Positions 48,467 through 57,998 of a stretch of 64,000 nucleotides of DNA are shown one piece after another. This DNA comes from Pseudomonas sp. 7P_10.2_Bac1 (GTDB taxonomy: Bacteria; Pseudomonadota; Gammaproteobacteria; Pseudomonadales; Pseudomonadaceae), in contig NZ_JANLNV010000034.1 of the NCBI RefSeq assembly GCF_025465935.1, positions 1-64,000 on the forward strand, given 5' to 3'. The notes under the pieces are model-generated. The model was given only the letters and a program-made list of their open reading frames with translations, was not told the origin of the DNA and searched no databases. The position numbers and the translations under genes were made by a program. Each line of letters starts with the position of its first letter. Position 1 is the stretch's first letter.

Positions 48467-48534
48467 TGTAGGAGCGAGCTTGTCTCGCGATCTTATGATC
48501 GTTCAAAGATCGCGAGGCAAGCTCGCTCCAACAG
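48467..48534. repeat. REPIN-like inverted repeat, copy 12
   Basis: Between the mdtD-like start and the stop of the TldE-type gene. TGTAGGAGCGAGCTTGTCTC on the left and a complete right arm ending CTCGCTCCAACA. Confidence 0.9.
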
Positions 48535-48539
48535 AATCA

Positions 48540-49877
48540 TTACAACGTGAGCGTGAGTTTTTTGACCAGTGCACCCGGCAATAAATTCGACGCGGTCTGG
48601 CGGTGGTCGTAAGTGCTGGCCGACACCAGCAGTTCGCGCTCTACGGTAAGGGCTTCGAGCTGCGAGCCCAGCAGGCTGTACACGCTGTCATCAAAACGCA
48701 TGGTATTGACCGGCGCCTTGATCTCGCCGTCTTCCACCCAGAACGTCGCAAACCGGGTCATGCCGGTCAGGCGCGCTGCTGGTTGGTCAGAATAGTTCAA
48801 ATACCACAGGTTGCTGATGTACAGGCCGGTGCCCAACTGCTTGAGAATGTCGGCCTGCGCCAGTTGCCCGGCGGCCATCGCCAATGCACTCGGCGCTTCG
48901 CCTGCGTGCGCGCCGTTAACCTGCAGCCCATATTCGGCCGCACTGCGCGAGCTCACCAACTGCTGGTCGGCCTTGCCATGCTTGACCAGCGACAAATCCT
49001 GGCGCGGATAACCTTCGTTTGAAAACGCCGGGCTCAGGGACTGGCTGACATGCTCGTCCAGCGACACCAGCGGGCTCAGTTCGGCATCGCCGCCGTACAG
49101 CTTTTGCATCGGGCTGTATTTGCTGGCCAGTGCCTGGGCCGAAAAACCGCCCCAGCACAGCATGCTCATGACTTCTTCCAGCGCGGCGGGCGCCAGGTAC
49201 GCACGGTACTCGCCAGGAGCCAACACGTGGGCCGGGCGGTCGAGAAACGCCAATTGTTCGAGGGCCTGCTGCATGCGCTGGGCAAAGCGTTCGCTGTCCC
49301 AGTGCGACCCGGCGTAGCTGGCTTTGACTGCTTGGCCGTTACTGTGGAACACGCTCCAGTCAAAGTTGAAGCTGTTGGCCTGATGCCAGCCAAAAGCGCC
49401 TTGCGAACTGGCGTAGCCATAGCTGATCGGGCCGCTGGCGTAGAAGCCCACCAAGTCGACGCCGTGTGCCGCACGGCGGATTTGCTCCAGCACTTGCGCT
49501 GAATCCGGCAAAGGCTCGGCCTGCACATTGTGGCTGTGCCATGGGTCGGGGTTGAGTTGCAAATACGGATCGACCGGCAACAGCGGCAATGTCTCACGCA
49601 GTTGTTTCAGCGCATCGGCCAAGCGCTGCTGATCGACGCCAGGCTCACCGGCCAGGGTCACGTTGACGCTGGCATGGCGGCCCTCATTAATTAGCTTCAG
49701 GCTCAGGCTGGCTTGCTGGACCACACCGGCCTGGCGCACTTTGCCCTTGTTGAAGCGGATAAATTGCGAGGCTTCGGCATTGTAGCCGACGGTAAATTGC
49801 TCCGGGCCGACCAGCGCCTTGCGCAACCACGCCACCAGCCCCTCGAACTGCTCGGCCTGACTCAGTACCTGGCTCAT
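48540..49877 (-). CDS. TldE/PmbA family metalloprotease-like subunit
   Basis: Protein of 445 residues, the non-catalytic partner type of TldD. It lacks the HExxxH motif. FLDRPAHVLAPGEYRAYLAPAALEEVM (about 214-240) and the FNLD-type end GSQLEALTVERELLVSAST resemble PmbA/TldE. In TldD/E complexes this subunit and TldD form a protease for unstructured peptides, for example in RiPP or antitoxin processing. Its ATG overlaps the TldD stop as TGATG, so the two are coupled. This pair is separate from the usual tldD and pmbA genes of Pseudomonas, which lie elsewhere (family knowledge). Confidence 0.85.
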   Translation of the reverse strand: MSQVLSQAEQFEGLVAWLRKALVGPEQFTVGYNAEASQFIRFNKGKVRQAGVVQQASLSLKLINEGRHASVNVTLAGEPGVDQQRLADALKQLRETLPLLPVDPYLQLNPDPWHSHNVQAEPLPDSAQVLEQIRRAAHGVDLVGFYASGPISYGYASSQGAFGWHQANSFNFDWSVFHSNGQAVKASYAGSHWDSERFAQRMQQALEQLAFLDRPAHVLAPGEYRAYLAPAALEEVMSMLCWGGFSAQALASKYSPMQKLYGGDAELSPLVSLDEHVSQSLSPAFSNEGYPRQDLSLVKHGKADQQLVSSRSAAEYGLQVNGAHAGEAPSALAMAAGQLAQADILKQLGTGLYISNLWYLNYSDQPAARLTGMTRFATFWVEDGEIKAPVNTMRFDDSVYSLLGSQLEALTVERELLVSASTYDHRQTASNLLPGALVKKLTLTL

Positions 49878-51319
49878 CAGGCATCTCCTCCAAACACATC
49901 CACTTGACTGAACACACAGGCCGGCGACGCATGGCCCACGCGGATGACCTGGTTCGGCTCGCCTTTGCCACAGTTGGGCGTGCCCAGCACTTTAAAGGTA
50001 CTGGCGTCGCCCACGGCGCTGAGATTGCGCCAGAACTGCTCGGAAATACCCCGGTAATTCGGGTTTTTCACCACGCCCTTGAGCTCACCATTCTCGATCA
50101 ACTGGCCCCATTCGCAGCCGAACTGGAACTTGTTGCGCGCATCGTCAATCGACCATGAGCGGTTGTTGGACATCAGAATGCCGTGCTCGATACCGCCAAT
50201 CAGTTGTGCCATGGAGCGGTCGCCCGGCTCGATATTGAGGTTGGCCATGCGGTCAATGGGGGCGCGGTTCCAACTGCACGCGCGGCTGTTGGCCACGCCT
50301 TCCAGCCCCGTGCGGAACTGCGACAGTGCGCCCCCCAGCGGGCGCTGCAACACGCCTTCGCGGATCAGAAACGCCTTGTGCGCCGGGGTGCCGTCATCGT
50401 CAAAGCTATAACTGGCGAGTTGCTCGGGGATCGTCGGGTCGAAGGTGACGTTGAGCAATTGGGAGCCGTACTGCAGGCTGCCAAAGTCGCTGGTCTTAAC
50501 GAAGCTGGTGCCCGCGTAATTGCGTTCGTCACCCAAGATGCGGTCCAGTTCCAGCGGATGGCCGATGGACTCGTGGATCTGCAAAATCATCTGGTCGGGC
50601 ATCAGCAGCAGGTCGCGCTGGCCGTGCGGAGTGTTGGGGGCGAGCAGCAATTGCAGCGCCTGGTCGGCCACGACCGGGCCAGCGCCGATCAGGCCGCAGC
50701 GGCTGATTACATCGGCGCCGCCTTGCTGGCCAAAATTCTCGCGGCCCAGGGTGCGGCTTTGGCTGTCCTGGCCGTCGTAGGCGGTGACACTCATGCCGGG
50801 GAAAACAAAACGTTGGGCCTGACGCAGCTCGGCGCCTGCGCTGTTGAGGTAAATCTGCTCGACATGGGTGAGACCAAGCGAGGCCACCCAACTGACGAGC
50901 CGCTCGTCCTTGGGTACGGCGGCCGACTCAGTGCTCAGCAAGTCATAGCACTGGCTCAGCGACGGGAACGCCTGGTCGATATCGGGCGAAAAGTAATCAG
51001 ACTTGGCGCTGGATACCGCCTCGTCGCTGAGGTTGAGTAACGCGTGGTCGGTGATCAACCGGGCCTGGGCTTCGGCCCGCTCCAGCGCGGCCTGCAGCCC
51101 CGCCTGGGACAAATCGTTGGTGGCGGCATAGGCTTCAACGCCCTTGAGTCGCACTGTCAGCATCGCGCCTTGATCGTGCCCGAATGAAGGCGGCTCTGCG
51201 ACGTTCTTGCGCACCGACAGGTATTGCCCGGATTCACGTACATAGCGCAGCGAAAAGAACTCGGCCCGAGTGTGCAGGGCGGCGAAGCGCTGCTTGAGCT
51301 GAGAATGAAAGTCGAACAT
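49877..51319 (-). CDS. TldD family metalloprotease
   Basis: Protein of 480 residues with the zinc motif HESIGHPLELD near residue 256, the HExxxH hallmark of TldD, and a later Cys (NSRACSWNRAP) near 354. Residues 10-110 are the TldD N-terminal domain. In the heteromeric TldD/E protease this is the catalytic subunit. It is upstream of the TldE-type gene in one operon; start ATG 51319 was chosen after GGAGGTCCGTGC, in preference to 51412. No candidate peptide substrate is adjacent. Confidence 0.87.
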   Translation of the reverse strand: MFDFHSQLKQRFAALHTRAEFFSLRYVRESGQYLSVRKNVAEPPSFGHDQGAMLTVRLKGVEAYAATNDLSQAGLQAALERAEAQARLITDHALLNLSDEAVSSAKSDYFSPDIDQAFPSLSQCYDLLSTESAAVPKDERLVSWVASLGLTHVEQIYLNSAGAELRQAQRFVFPGMSVTAYDGQDSQSRTLGRENFGQQGGADVISRCGLIGAGPVVADQALQLLLAPNTPHGQRDLLLMPDQMILQIHESIGHPLELDRILGDERNYAGTSFVKTSDFGSLQYGSQLLNVTFDPTIPEQLASYSFDDDGTPAHKAFLIREGVLQRPLGGALSQFRTGLEGVANSRACSWNRAPIDRMANLNIEPGDRSMAQLIGGIEHGILMSNNRSWSIDDARNKFQFGCEWGQLIENGELKGVVKNPNYRGISEQFWRNLSAVGDASTFKVLGTPNCGKGEPNQVIRVGHASPACVFSQVDVFGGDA

Positions 51320-51440
51320 GCACGGACCTCCGAAAGCGGGAAATCGGGTGTAAAGCGGGGGGTGTGACGCGAAACGAGGCCCTAGAGTAGGCCTGCGTAG
51401 AGGTGGGGGCAAGCGGGGTGGGAATGAAACGTCATGGATC

Positions 51441-51508
51441 TGTAGGAACGAGCTTGTCTCGCGATCTTTTAAATGATCAAAAGATCGCGAGGCGAGCTCC
51501 GCCCTACG
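51441..51508. repeat. REPIN-like inverted repeat, copy 13
   Basis: Separates the TldD/E pair from betA. The left arm is TGTAGGAACGAGCTTGTCTC; the right arm has a small insertion (GAGCTCCGCCCTACGG). Confidence 0.87.
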
Positions 51509-51520
51509 GTTATTGCGGTG

Positions 51521-53224
51521 TTACTGAGCGGTACGGCTCACTTCACGCAGTGGCTTGCCGCGCACCGGCGCATCGCCTGCTACGTAGTAGTCGGCGGTGC
51601 TGCGCGGCAGTGGCTTGCGGCCACGGATCTTGTCGGCGATTTTCTCGGCGATCATGATCGTCGGCGCGTTCAGGTTACCGGTGGTGATCAGCGGCATGAT
51701 CGACGCATCAACCACACGCAGACCTTGCAGCCCATGCACACGGCCTTCGCCGTCTACCACGGCCATCTCGTCGGTGCCCATTTTGCACGAGCAGGACGGG
51801 TGGAAAGCGGTTTCGGCGTGCTCACGGATGAACTGGTCGAGTTCTTCGTCAGTCTGTTTATCGATACCCGGGCTGATTTCACGGCCACGGTACGCGTCCA
51901 GAGCCGGCTGCTGCATGATTTCACGGGTCAGGCGGATGCCGTCGCGGAATTCCTGCCAGTCTTGCTCGGTGGACATGTAGTTGAACAGGATGCTCGGGTA
52001 CTCACGCGGGTCCTTGGACTTCACGTTGACGCGGCCACGGCTCGGCGAACGCATGGAACCCATGTGCGCCTGGAAACCGTGCTCTTTCACGCCATTGCTG
52101 CCGTTGTAGTTAATCGCCACTGGCAAGAAGTGGTACTGAATGTTCGGCCACTCGAAATGCTCGCGGGTACGGATAAAACCACCGGCTTCGAACTGGTTGC
52201 TGGCGCCAATGCCTTTGCCGGCGAACAACCACTCGGCGCCAATGGCCGGCTGGTTCCACCACAGCAGCGACGGGTACAGCGACACTGGCTGAGTGCACGC
52301 GTATTGCAGGTACAGCTCCAGGTGGTCTTGCAGGTTCTGGCCGACGCCCGGCAGGTCGTGAACCACCGGGATGTCGAGGCTTTTGAGCAGTTCTGCCGGG
52401 CCGACGCCCGAGCGTTGCAGCACGGTTGGCGAACCAATGGCGCCGCTGCACAGCAGGACTTCCTTGCGTGCACGAGCTTCGATGCGCACATGGTTGTCGC
52501 CGGTCATGTAGTGCACGCCGACTGCACGCTTGCCTTCAAAGATGATCTTGTCAGTCAGCGCATGGGTCACGATGGTCAGCGTCGAGCGCTGCTTGGCGAT
52601 GTCCAGGTAACCGCGTGCGGTGCTGGCGCGACGGCCGTTCGGCGTCACGGTACGGTCCATCGGGCCGAAGCCTTCTTGCTGGTAGCCGTTCAAGTCTTCG
52701 GTGCGCGGGTAGCCCGCTTGTACACCGGCTTCAACCATGGCGTGGAACAGCACGTTGTTGCCGGCTTTTGGCGTGGTCACGCTGACCGGGCCGTCGCCAC
52801 CGTGGTAGTCATTCGGACCGATGTCGCGGGTTTCCGCTTTGCGGAAGTACGGCAGGCAGTCCAGGTACGACCAGTCTTCCAGGCCAGGGTTTTTTGCCCA
52901 GCCGTCGTAGTCCATCGCGTTGCCGCGGATGTAGCACATGCCGTTGATCAGCGACGAACCGCCCAGGCCCTTGCCACGGCCACATTCCATGCGGCGACCG
53001 TCCATATGCGGTTCTGGATCGGTTTCGTAGGCCCAGTTGTAGCGACGGCCTTGCAGCGGGAACGCCAGCGCGGCAGGCATTTGGGTACGGAAGTCGAAAC
53101 GGTAGTCCGGGCCGCCTGCTTCAAGCAGCAGCACGGTGACGCCTTGGTCTTCAGTCAGACGGGTCGCCAGGGTGTTACCGGCAGAGCCGGCACCAATGAT
53201 GATGTAGTCAAATTCTTGGGACAT
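51521..53224 (-). CDS. betA: choline dehydrogenase
   Basis: GMC-family FAD oxidoreductase of 567 residues oxidising choline to betaine aldehyde. Marks: [19 protein letters not shown] (residues 5-23), the GMC signature [20 protein letters not shown] (about 82), and the active-site His in [10 protein letters not shown] (about 462) and [14 protein letters not shown] [10 protein letters not shown]. Start ATG 53224 gives [11 protein letters not shown]; an in-frame codon at 53233 is possible. It is the third gene of a betI-betB-betA order, though a REPIN-like element separates it from betB. Confidence 0.96.
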   Translation of the reverse strand: MSQEFDYIIIGAGSAGNTLATRLTEDQGVTVLLLEAGGPDYRFDFRTQMPAALAFPLQGRRYNWAYETDPEPHMDGRRMECGRGKGLGGSSLINGMCYIRGNAMDYDGWAKNPGLEDWSYLDCLPYFRKAETRDIGPNDYHGGDGPVSVTTPKAGNNVLFHAMVEAGVQAGYPRTEDLNGYQQEGFGPMDRTVTPNGRRASTARGYLDIAKQRSTLTIVTHALTDKIIFEGKRAVGVHYMTGDNHVRIEARARKEVLLCSGAIGSPTVLQRSGVGPAELLKSLDIPVVHDLPGVGQNLQDHLELYLQYACTQPVSLYPSLLWWNQPAIGAEWLFAGKGIGASNQFEAGGFIRTREHFEWPNIQYHFLPVAINYNGSNGVKEHGFQAHMGSMRSPSRGRVNVKSKDPREYPSILFNYMSTEQDWQEFRDGIRLTREIMQQPALDAYRGREISPGIDKQTDEELDQFIREHAETAFHPSCSCKMGTDEMAVVDGEGRVHGLQGLRVVDASIMPLITTGNLNAPTIMIAEKIADKIRGRKPLPRSTADYYVAGDAPVRGKPLREVSRTAQ

Positions 53225-53264
53225 AAAATGCACCCTCTATGAAGTAAGTCAGATCACTGGAACC

Positions 53265-53335
53265 CTGCAGGAGGCGAGCTTGCCTCGCGATCTTTTAAAG
53301 GATCAAACGATCGCGAGACGAGTTCGCTCCTACAG
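53265..53335. repeat. REPIN-like inverted repeat, copy 14
   Basis: Located between betB and betA, i.e. inside an operon. Left end CTGCAGGAGGCGAGCTTGCC has an extra G; right end CGAGTTCGCTCCTACAG. It may influence transcript stability so that betB exceeds betA. Confidence 0.87.
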
Positions 53336-53351
53336 GTATTACGTTTTGGGT

Positions 53352-54824
53352 TTAGAACACCGAAACGTAATCGCCCAGCTCTACCTGTACCGATTTGACC
53401 TGGGTGTACTGAGCCAGCGAGCTGATGCCGTTTTCACGGCCGATGCCCGATTGCTTGTAACCGCCCACCGGCATTTTTGCATCGGATTCGCCCCAGGCGT
53501 TGATCCAGCAAATGCCCGCTTGCAGCTGGTGAATCACGCGGTGTGCGCGGTTCAGGTCTTTGGTGACAATACCGGCGGCCAGGCCGAACTCGGTGTCGTT
53601 GGCACGACGGATCACTTCTTCTTCGCTGTCGTACGTCAGGATGCTCATCACCGGGCCAAAGATTTCTTCTTTGACGATGGTCATCTCGTCGGTGCAGTCA
53701 GTGAACACAGTCGGTGCCACGTAGGCGCCTTTGCCCAGCGCGCCTTCGGTCAGGCGTTCGCCGCCGCACAGTACGCGGGCACCTTCTTCTTTACCCTTGG
53801 CAATGTAGCCAAGCACGCTTTCCATGTGAGCAAAGCTGACCAGCGGGCCGAAGTTGGTGTTTTCGTCTTCCGGGTTGCCGATGCGGATGCGCGCAACGCG
53901 CTCCAGGATCTTGGCTTCGAAAGCGGCTTTAAGTGCAGTCGGCACGAACACGCGGGTGCCGTTGGTGCACACCTGGCCCGAGCTGTAGAAGTTGGCCATC
54001 ATCGCGGTGTCTGCCGCGCGGTCCAGGTCAGCGTCGTCAAAAATGATCAGTGGCGACTTGCCGCCCAGTTCCATGGTCACTTCTTTGAGGGACGAGCTGG
54101 TGGCGCTGGCGGTAACTTTTTTGCCAGTGTCGGTGCCGCCGGTGAACGAGATTTTCTCGATGCGTGGGTGCTCGGTCAGCCAGGTGCCGACTTCACGGCC
54201 GCTGCCGGTCAGAACGTTGAACACGCCGTCTGGCAGGCCTGCTTCGGTGAAGATTTCAGCCAGCTTCAAGGTGGTCAGCGAGGTCACTTCGCTTGGCTTG
54301 AAGATCATCGCGTTACCGGCCGCCAGGGCGGGTGCGGATTTCCACAGGGCGATCTGGATCGGGTAGTTCCAGGCGCCGATACCGGCCACAACGCCCAACG
54401 GCTCGCGGCGGGTGTAAACAAAAGAGGTGGTGCGCAGCGGGATCTGCTCGCCTTCGATGGCGGGTGCCAGGCCTGCGTAGTATTCCAGCACGTCGGCGCC
54501 GGTCACGATGTCGACGTAACGGGTTTCGGAGTACGACTTGCCGGTGTCCAGGGTTTCCAGGGCGGCCAGCTCATCGTTGCGCTCGCGTAGGATCTCGACA
54601 GCGCGACGCAGAATGCGCGAACGCTCCATGGAGGTCATGGCAGCCCAGATTTTCTGGCCTTTTTCAGCGCTGACAACGGCACGCTCAACGTCTTCTTTGG
54701 TCGCACGTTGCACTTGTGCGAGGACTTCGCCGTTAGCCGGGTTGATGGCATCGAAAGTAGCGTCGCTACCGGCGTCGGTGTAGCCGCCGTCGATGTAGAG
54801 TTTTTGCAATTCGAAACGGGCCAT
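53352..54824 (-). CDS. betB: betaine aldehyde dehydrogenase
   Basis: NAD(P)-dependent aldehyde dehydrogenase of 490 residues making glycine betaine from betaine aldehyde. Marks: the [11 protein letters not shown] start, the [23 protein letters not shown] cofactor segment (about 153-175), the catalytic Glu in [12 protein letters not shown] (about 252) and the Cys in [12 protein letters not shown] (about 286), and [16 protein letters not shown] near the end. Preceded by a GAGGAATT site. 108 bp after betI, whose product should repress it. Confidence 0.97.
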   Translation of the reverse strand: MARFELQKLYIDGGYTDAGSDATFDAINPANGEVLAQVQRATKEDVERAVVSAEKGQKIWAAMTSMERSRILRRAVEILRERNDELAALETLDTGKSYSETRYVDIVTGADVLEYYAGLAPAIEGEQIPLRTTSFVYTRREPLGVVAGIGAWNYPIQIALWKSAPALAAGNAMIFKPSEVTSLTTLKLAEIFTEAGLPDGVFNVLTGSGREVGTWLTEHPRIEKISFTGGTDTGKKVTASATSSSLKEVTMELGGKSPLIIFDDADLDRAADTAMMANFYSSGQVCTNGTRVFVPTALKAAFEAKILERVARIRIGNPEDENTNFGPLVSFAHMESVLGYIAKGKEEGARVLCGGERLTEGALGKGAYVAPTVFTDCTDEMTIVKEEIFGPVMSILTYDSEEEVIRRANDTEFGLAAGIVTKDLNRAHRVIHQLQAGICWINAWGESDAKMPVGGYKQSGIGRENGISSLAQYTQVKSVQVELGDYVSVF

Positions 54825-54932
54825 AAATTCCTCGCAAGTGCATCAGTGGTGGGCGTTCATCGTCAATCGGGTGCCATCTAACTGTGGCACCACAGATTCA
54901 CGACAGTTCAGGGGTTAAGCGTGGGTTGATGC

Positions 54933-55526
54933 CTAACTCTCCTGTTTCGCCAGTTGTAGATCCATGTATTCGTAGCAGATGCGTTGTGCCTGTTCGGTGT
55001 CGAATGCGTCACCCGACAGGGCACCCCGCAACCATAGACCATCGATGAGAGCTGCCAGGCCTCGCGCTGCATTGCGGGCCTGGGCCTGCGGCAACACGCG
55101 CCGAAATTGGCAGCACAGATTGGAGTACAAGCGGTGATCGTTAATCCGCTGCAATCTGTGCAACGACGGTTGGTGCATGCTGGCTGCCCAAAAGGCCAGC
55201 CAGGTTTTCATTGCCGGGCCACTGACCTGGCTCGCGTCAAAGTTGCCTTCAACGATTACCTGCAAGTGCGCCCTTGGGCTGTCGTCGTTGAGCGCTTGAC
55301 GGCGCTCGGCGACGTTATCGATCAGAACGTTCATCAAGTACCGCATGGTGGCGGCGATCAGACCGTTCTTATCGTTGAAGTAGTGACTGATGATGCCGTT
55401 CGACACGCCGGCCAAACGGGCAATTAGCGCAATGCTGGCATCTGCCATCCCGACCTGATCGACCGCCGCTAGGGTGGCTTCGATCAACTGCTGGCGGCGT
55501 ATGGGTTGCATACCGACCTTGGGCAT
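54933..55526 (-). CDS. betI: TetR-family repressor BetI
   Basis: Choline-responsive repressor of 197 residues. The N-terminal HTH is [50 protein letters not shown] (residues 1-50), the rest is the helical ligand domain. Residues [16 protein letters not shown] match BetI closely. The gene is first in the operon. A perfect 20-bp palindrome 69 bp upstream of the start should be its operator; release by choline would allow expression of betIBA. Start ATG 55526 has AAGGAGAT upstream. Confidence 0.94.
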   Translation of the reverse strand: MPKVGMQPIRRQQLIEATLAAVDQVGMADASIALIARLAGVSNGIISHYFNDKNGLIAATMRYLMNVLIDNVAERRQALNDDSPRAHLQVIVEGNFDASQVSGPAMKTWLAFWAASMHQPSLHRLQRINDHRLYSNLCCQFRRVLPQAQARNAARGLAALIDGLWLRGALSGDAFDTEQAQRICYEYMDLQLAKQES

Positions 55527-55594
55527 TTTCTACATCTCCTTGGGCCAGCGCGCAGCGCATGTCAATCACTGAACGATGGCCAGTCTATTTTGTT

Positions 55595-55614
55595 TTGATT
55601 GAACGTTCAATCAA
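55595..55614. promoter_or_regulatory. BetI operator, perfect palindrome
   Basis: TTGATTGAACGTTCAATCAA is its own reverse complement over 20 bp. It lies 69 bp upstream of the betI start and shares the ATTGAACGTTCAAT core known from BetI sites in other bacteria. Confidence 0.85.
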
Positions 55615-55715
55615 CAAAGAATAATATCTGCGACAATTCGTCGCGTGCTGTGGTGCTTTTCCTACAACGAGTGGCGAAAAATCGACACGGTAAATATCTC
55701 CGGATGCGGAAAGCC

Positions 55716-55782
55716 GGTAGGCGCGAGCTTGTCTCGTGATCTTTAAAGATCAAAAGATCGCGAGACAAGCTCGCGCCTACAG
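55716..55782. repeat. REPIN-like inverted repeat, copy 15
   Basis: Between the divergent betI operator and the betT promoter region; an unusual position, since most other copies lie past gene ends. Arms GGTAGGCGCGAGCTTGTCTC and near-complement. It separates the regulatory regions of the two transcripts. Confidence 0.87.
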
Positions 55783-55821
55783 GGACAGGCAGGGTCCGGT
55801 TTTTTAGCGGTGTCTTTATAT

Positions 55822-55861
55822 CACTCGACCGTTGGTCGCTATCTAACCGATTGGTCGAGTG
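55822..55861. promoter_or_regulatory. paired TetR-like inverted repeats before betT
   Basis: CGACC-GTT-GGTCG (55826-55838) is a short palindrome, and ACCGATTGGT follows at about 55847-55856. The whole is framed by CACTCGACC (55822-55830) and GGTCGAGTG (55853-55861), perfect 9-bp arms. Located 50-90 bp before betT. It does not match the BetI palindrome; a second regulator is likely. Confidence 0.5.
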
Positions 55862-55910
55862 GTGCGTTGCCTTAAGTCCTTGTGTCGCACTTGCCTGGAG
55901 CACCCGTGCA

Positions 55911-57905
55911 ATGAGTTCTGCCTCTCTTATAAAGACCCCGCCACAAAAGGTGTCGGTCAATGGTGCGGTGTTTTACACCGCAACCGGCTTAATACTGCTG
56001 TTGACCGCCATTTTGATCGCCTTCCCTGAAGACGCCGGCCACATGTTGGGCGTTGCCCAGGAATGGCTGTCGCGCACCTTCGGTTGGTACTACATGGTGG
56101 TGATTGCCGCCTATCTGATTTTTGTCGTGGGTCTGGCGTTTTCGTCCTACGGCAAACTGAAGCTTGGGACCAAGCAAGACAAACCCGATTTCAGCTACGG
56201 CGCGTGGGCCGGGATGCTGTTTTCGTCCGGTATCGGCATCTCCTTGCTGTACTTCGGCGCGTCCGAGCCGCTGGACCACTACTTCAACCCGCCGCAAGGC
56301 GTGTCGGCCAGCCATGAAGCGGCGCGTCAGGCACTGCAACTGACCTTCCTGCACTGGGGTTTGCACGGCTGGGCGATCTACGCGCTGGTCGGCCTGGCCG
56401 TGGCGTACTTTGCCTACCGTCACAACCAGCCGCTGGCGTTGCGTTCGGCGCTGTACCCATTGATGGGCGAGCGTTGGGTCAAGGGCGCTGCGGGCCACGC
56501 GGTAGACGGCTTCGGCATGTTCGTGACGTTGCTGGGGTTGGTGACCAACCTGGGCATTGGCTCGATGCAAGTGTCGTCGGGGCTGGAAAACCTGTTCGGC
56601 ATGCAACACAGCAACACCAACCTGTTGATCGTGATCATCGTGATGAGCACCGTGGCCACCATCGCAGCGGTTTCCGGTGTTGAAAACGGTATTCGTCGTC
56701 TGTCCAACCTGAACATCATCTTGTTCAGCGGCTTGCTGATTTTCGTGCTGCTGTTTGGCCCCACGTTGCACCTGCTCAACGGTTTTGTGCAGAACGTGGG
56801 TGACTACCTCAACGGTCTGATCATGAAAACCTTCGACCTGTACGTGTACGAAGGCGACAGCAAAAAAACCGAAGGCTGGTTGGGCCTGTGGACCCTGTTC
56901 TACTGGGCGTGGTGGATCTCCTGGGCCCCATTTGTCGGCATGTTCATCGCGCGTATTTCCCGTGGTCGTACTGTGCGTGAACTGGTCGCGGGCGTGCTGT
57001 TGATTCCGCTGGGCTTTACCCTGGCCTGGTTGTCGATTTTCGGTAACTCGGCACTGGACCTGGTGGTCAACCAGGGCGCGGTGGAGTTGGGCAAAACCGC
57101 CCTTGAACAACCGTCGATGGCGATTTACCAACTGCTGGAACACTACCCGGCGTCGAAAATCGTAATCGGTGTGTCGATCTTTGTGGGCTTCGTGCTGTTC
57201 CTGACCCCGGCGGATTCCGGTGCCGTAATGATGGCTAACCTGTCGTGCAAAGGCGGCGACGTGGACGAAGATGCGCCGCACTGGCTGCGTATTTTCTGGT
57301 CGGTGGTCATTACCCTGGTGACCATCGGTTTGCTGTTTGCCGGTAACTTCGCGGCCATGCAAACCATGGTGGTGTTGGCGGGCCTGCCGTTCTCGGTGGT
57401 GCTGGTGCTGTTTATGTTTGGCCTGCACAAAGCCATGCGCCAGGACACTCTGGTTGAACAGGAACAAGCTGAACTGGCGGCTCGTGGTCGTCGTGGTTTC
57501 AGCGAGCGCTTGACCACCCAAGACCTGCAACCGACCCAAGCGGTGGTGCAGCGCTTCATGGACAAACACGTGACCCCGGCGCTGGAAGAAGCGGCTGCGC
57601 AATTGCGTAGCCAAGGCCTGGAAGTGCAGACCTTGCTGGGTGCCGCCAAGCGTTGCATGGGTGTGCGGGTAGAGATGTCGGAAGGCAACCCGTTTGTCTA
57701 CGAAGTGAGCCTGGACGGCTACTTGGCCGCGCCAAGCGAGTCTGACCAGGACGGCGTGCGCAGTCGTTTCTACCGGGCCGAGGTGTACCTGCACAACGGC
57801 AAACAGGAGTACGACCTGATGGGCTTCACTGACGAGCAAATCTGCCGAGACGTGCTCGACCAGTTTGAAAGTCATCGCCAGCTCCTTGGGCGGGTATACA
57901 ACTAA
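55911..57905 (+). CDS. betT: BCCT family choline transporter BetT
   Basis: High-affinity choline/proton (BCCT) carrier of 664 residues with twelve helices. Marks: GMLFSSGIGISLLYFGASEPLDHY (residues about 102-125, including the conserved glycine stretch), FLHWGLHGWAIYALVG (about 157), and the tryptophan-rich LFYWAWWISWAPFVGMFIARISRGRT (about 330-355), the substrate box. A long hydrophilic C-terminus of about 150 residues (from TLVEQEQAELAARGRR) is the osmosensing-type tail seen in long BetT forms. Start ATG 55911 has GGAG about 10 bases upstream. It is divergent from betI. Confidence 0.96.
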   Translation: MSSASLIKTPPQKVSVNGAVFYTATGLILLLTAILIAFPEDAGHMLGVAQEWLSRTFGWYYMVVIAAYLIFVVGLAFSSYGKLKLGTKQDKPDFSYGAWAGMLFSSGIGISLLYFGASEPLDHYFNPPQGVSASHEAARQALQLTFLHWGLHGWAIYALVGLAVAYFAYRHNQPLALRSALYPLMGERWVKGAAGHAVDGFGMFVTLLGLVTNLGIGSMQVSSGLENLFGMQHSNTNLLIVIIVMSTVATIAAVSGVENGIRRLSNLNIILFSGLLIFVLLFGPTLHLLNGFVQNVGDYLNGLIMKTFDLYVYEGDSKKTEGWLGLWTLFYWAWWISWAPFVGMFIARISRGRTVRELVAGVLLIPLGFTLAWLSIFGNSALDLVVNQGAVELGKTALEQPSMAIYQLLEHYPASKIVIGVSIFVGFVLFLTPADSGAVMMANLSCKGGDVDEDAPHWLRIFWSVVITLVTIGLLFAGNFAAMQTMVVLAGLPFSVVLVLFMFGLHKAMRQDTLVEQEQAELAARGRRGFSERLTTQDLQPTQAVVQRFMDKHVTPALEEAAAQLRSQGLEVQTLLGAAKRCMGVRVEMSEGNPFVYEVSLDGYLAAPSESDQDGVRSRFYRAEVYLHNGKQEYDLMGFTDEQICRDVLDQFESHRQLLGRVYN

Positions 57906-57919
57906 GAGCACATACCTGC

Positions 57920-57987
57920 TGTAGGAGCCAACTGCCTCGCGATCTTTTTAAAGATCTAGAGATCGCGAGGCAAGCTCGCTCCTACAG
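57920..57987. repeat. REPIN-like inverted repeat, copy 16
   Basis: Between the convergent ends of betT and choV. Left arm TGTAGGAGCCAACTGCCTCG carries a CAAC change; right arm regular, with an AGATCTAGAGATC centre. Confidence 0.88.
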
Positions 57988-57998
57988 GGGGTTATTCG

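Noticed and set aside
53265..53335. Insertion sequence splitting the bet operon
   Set aside because: It is only a 70-bp REPIN-like hairpin without transposase or target duplication, and both betA and betB are intact.
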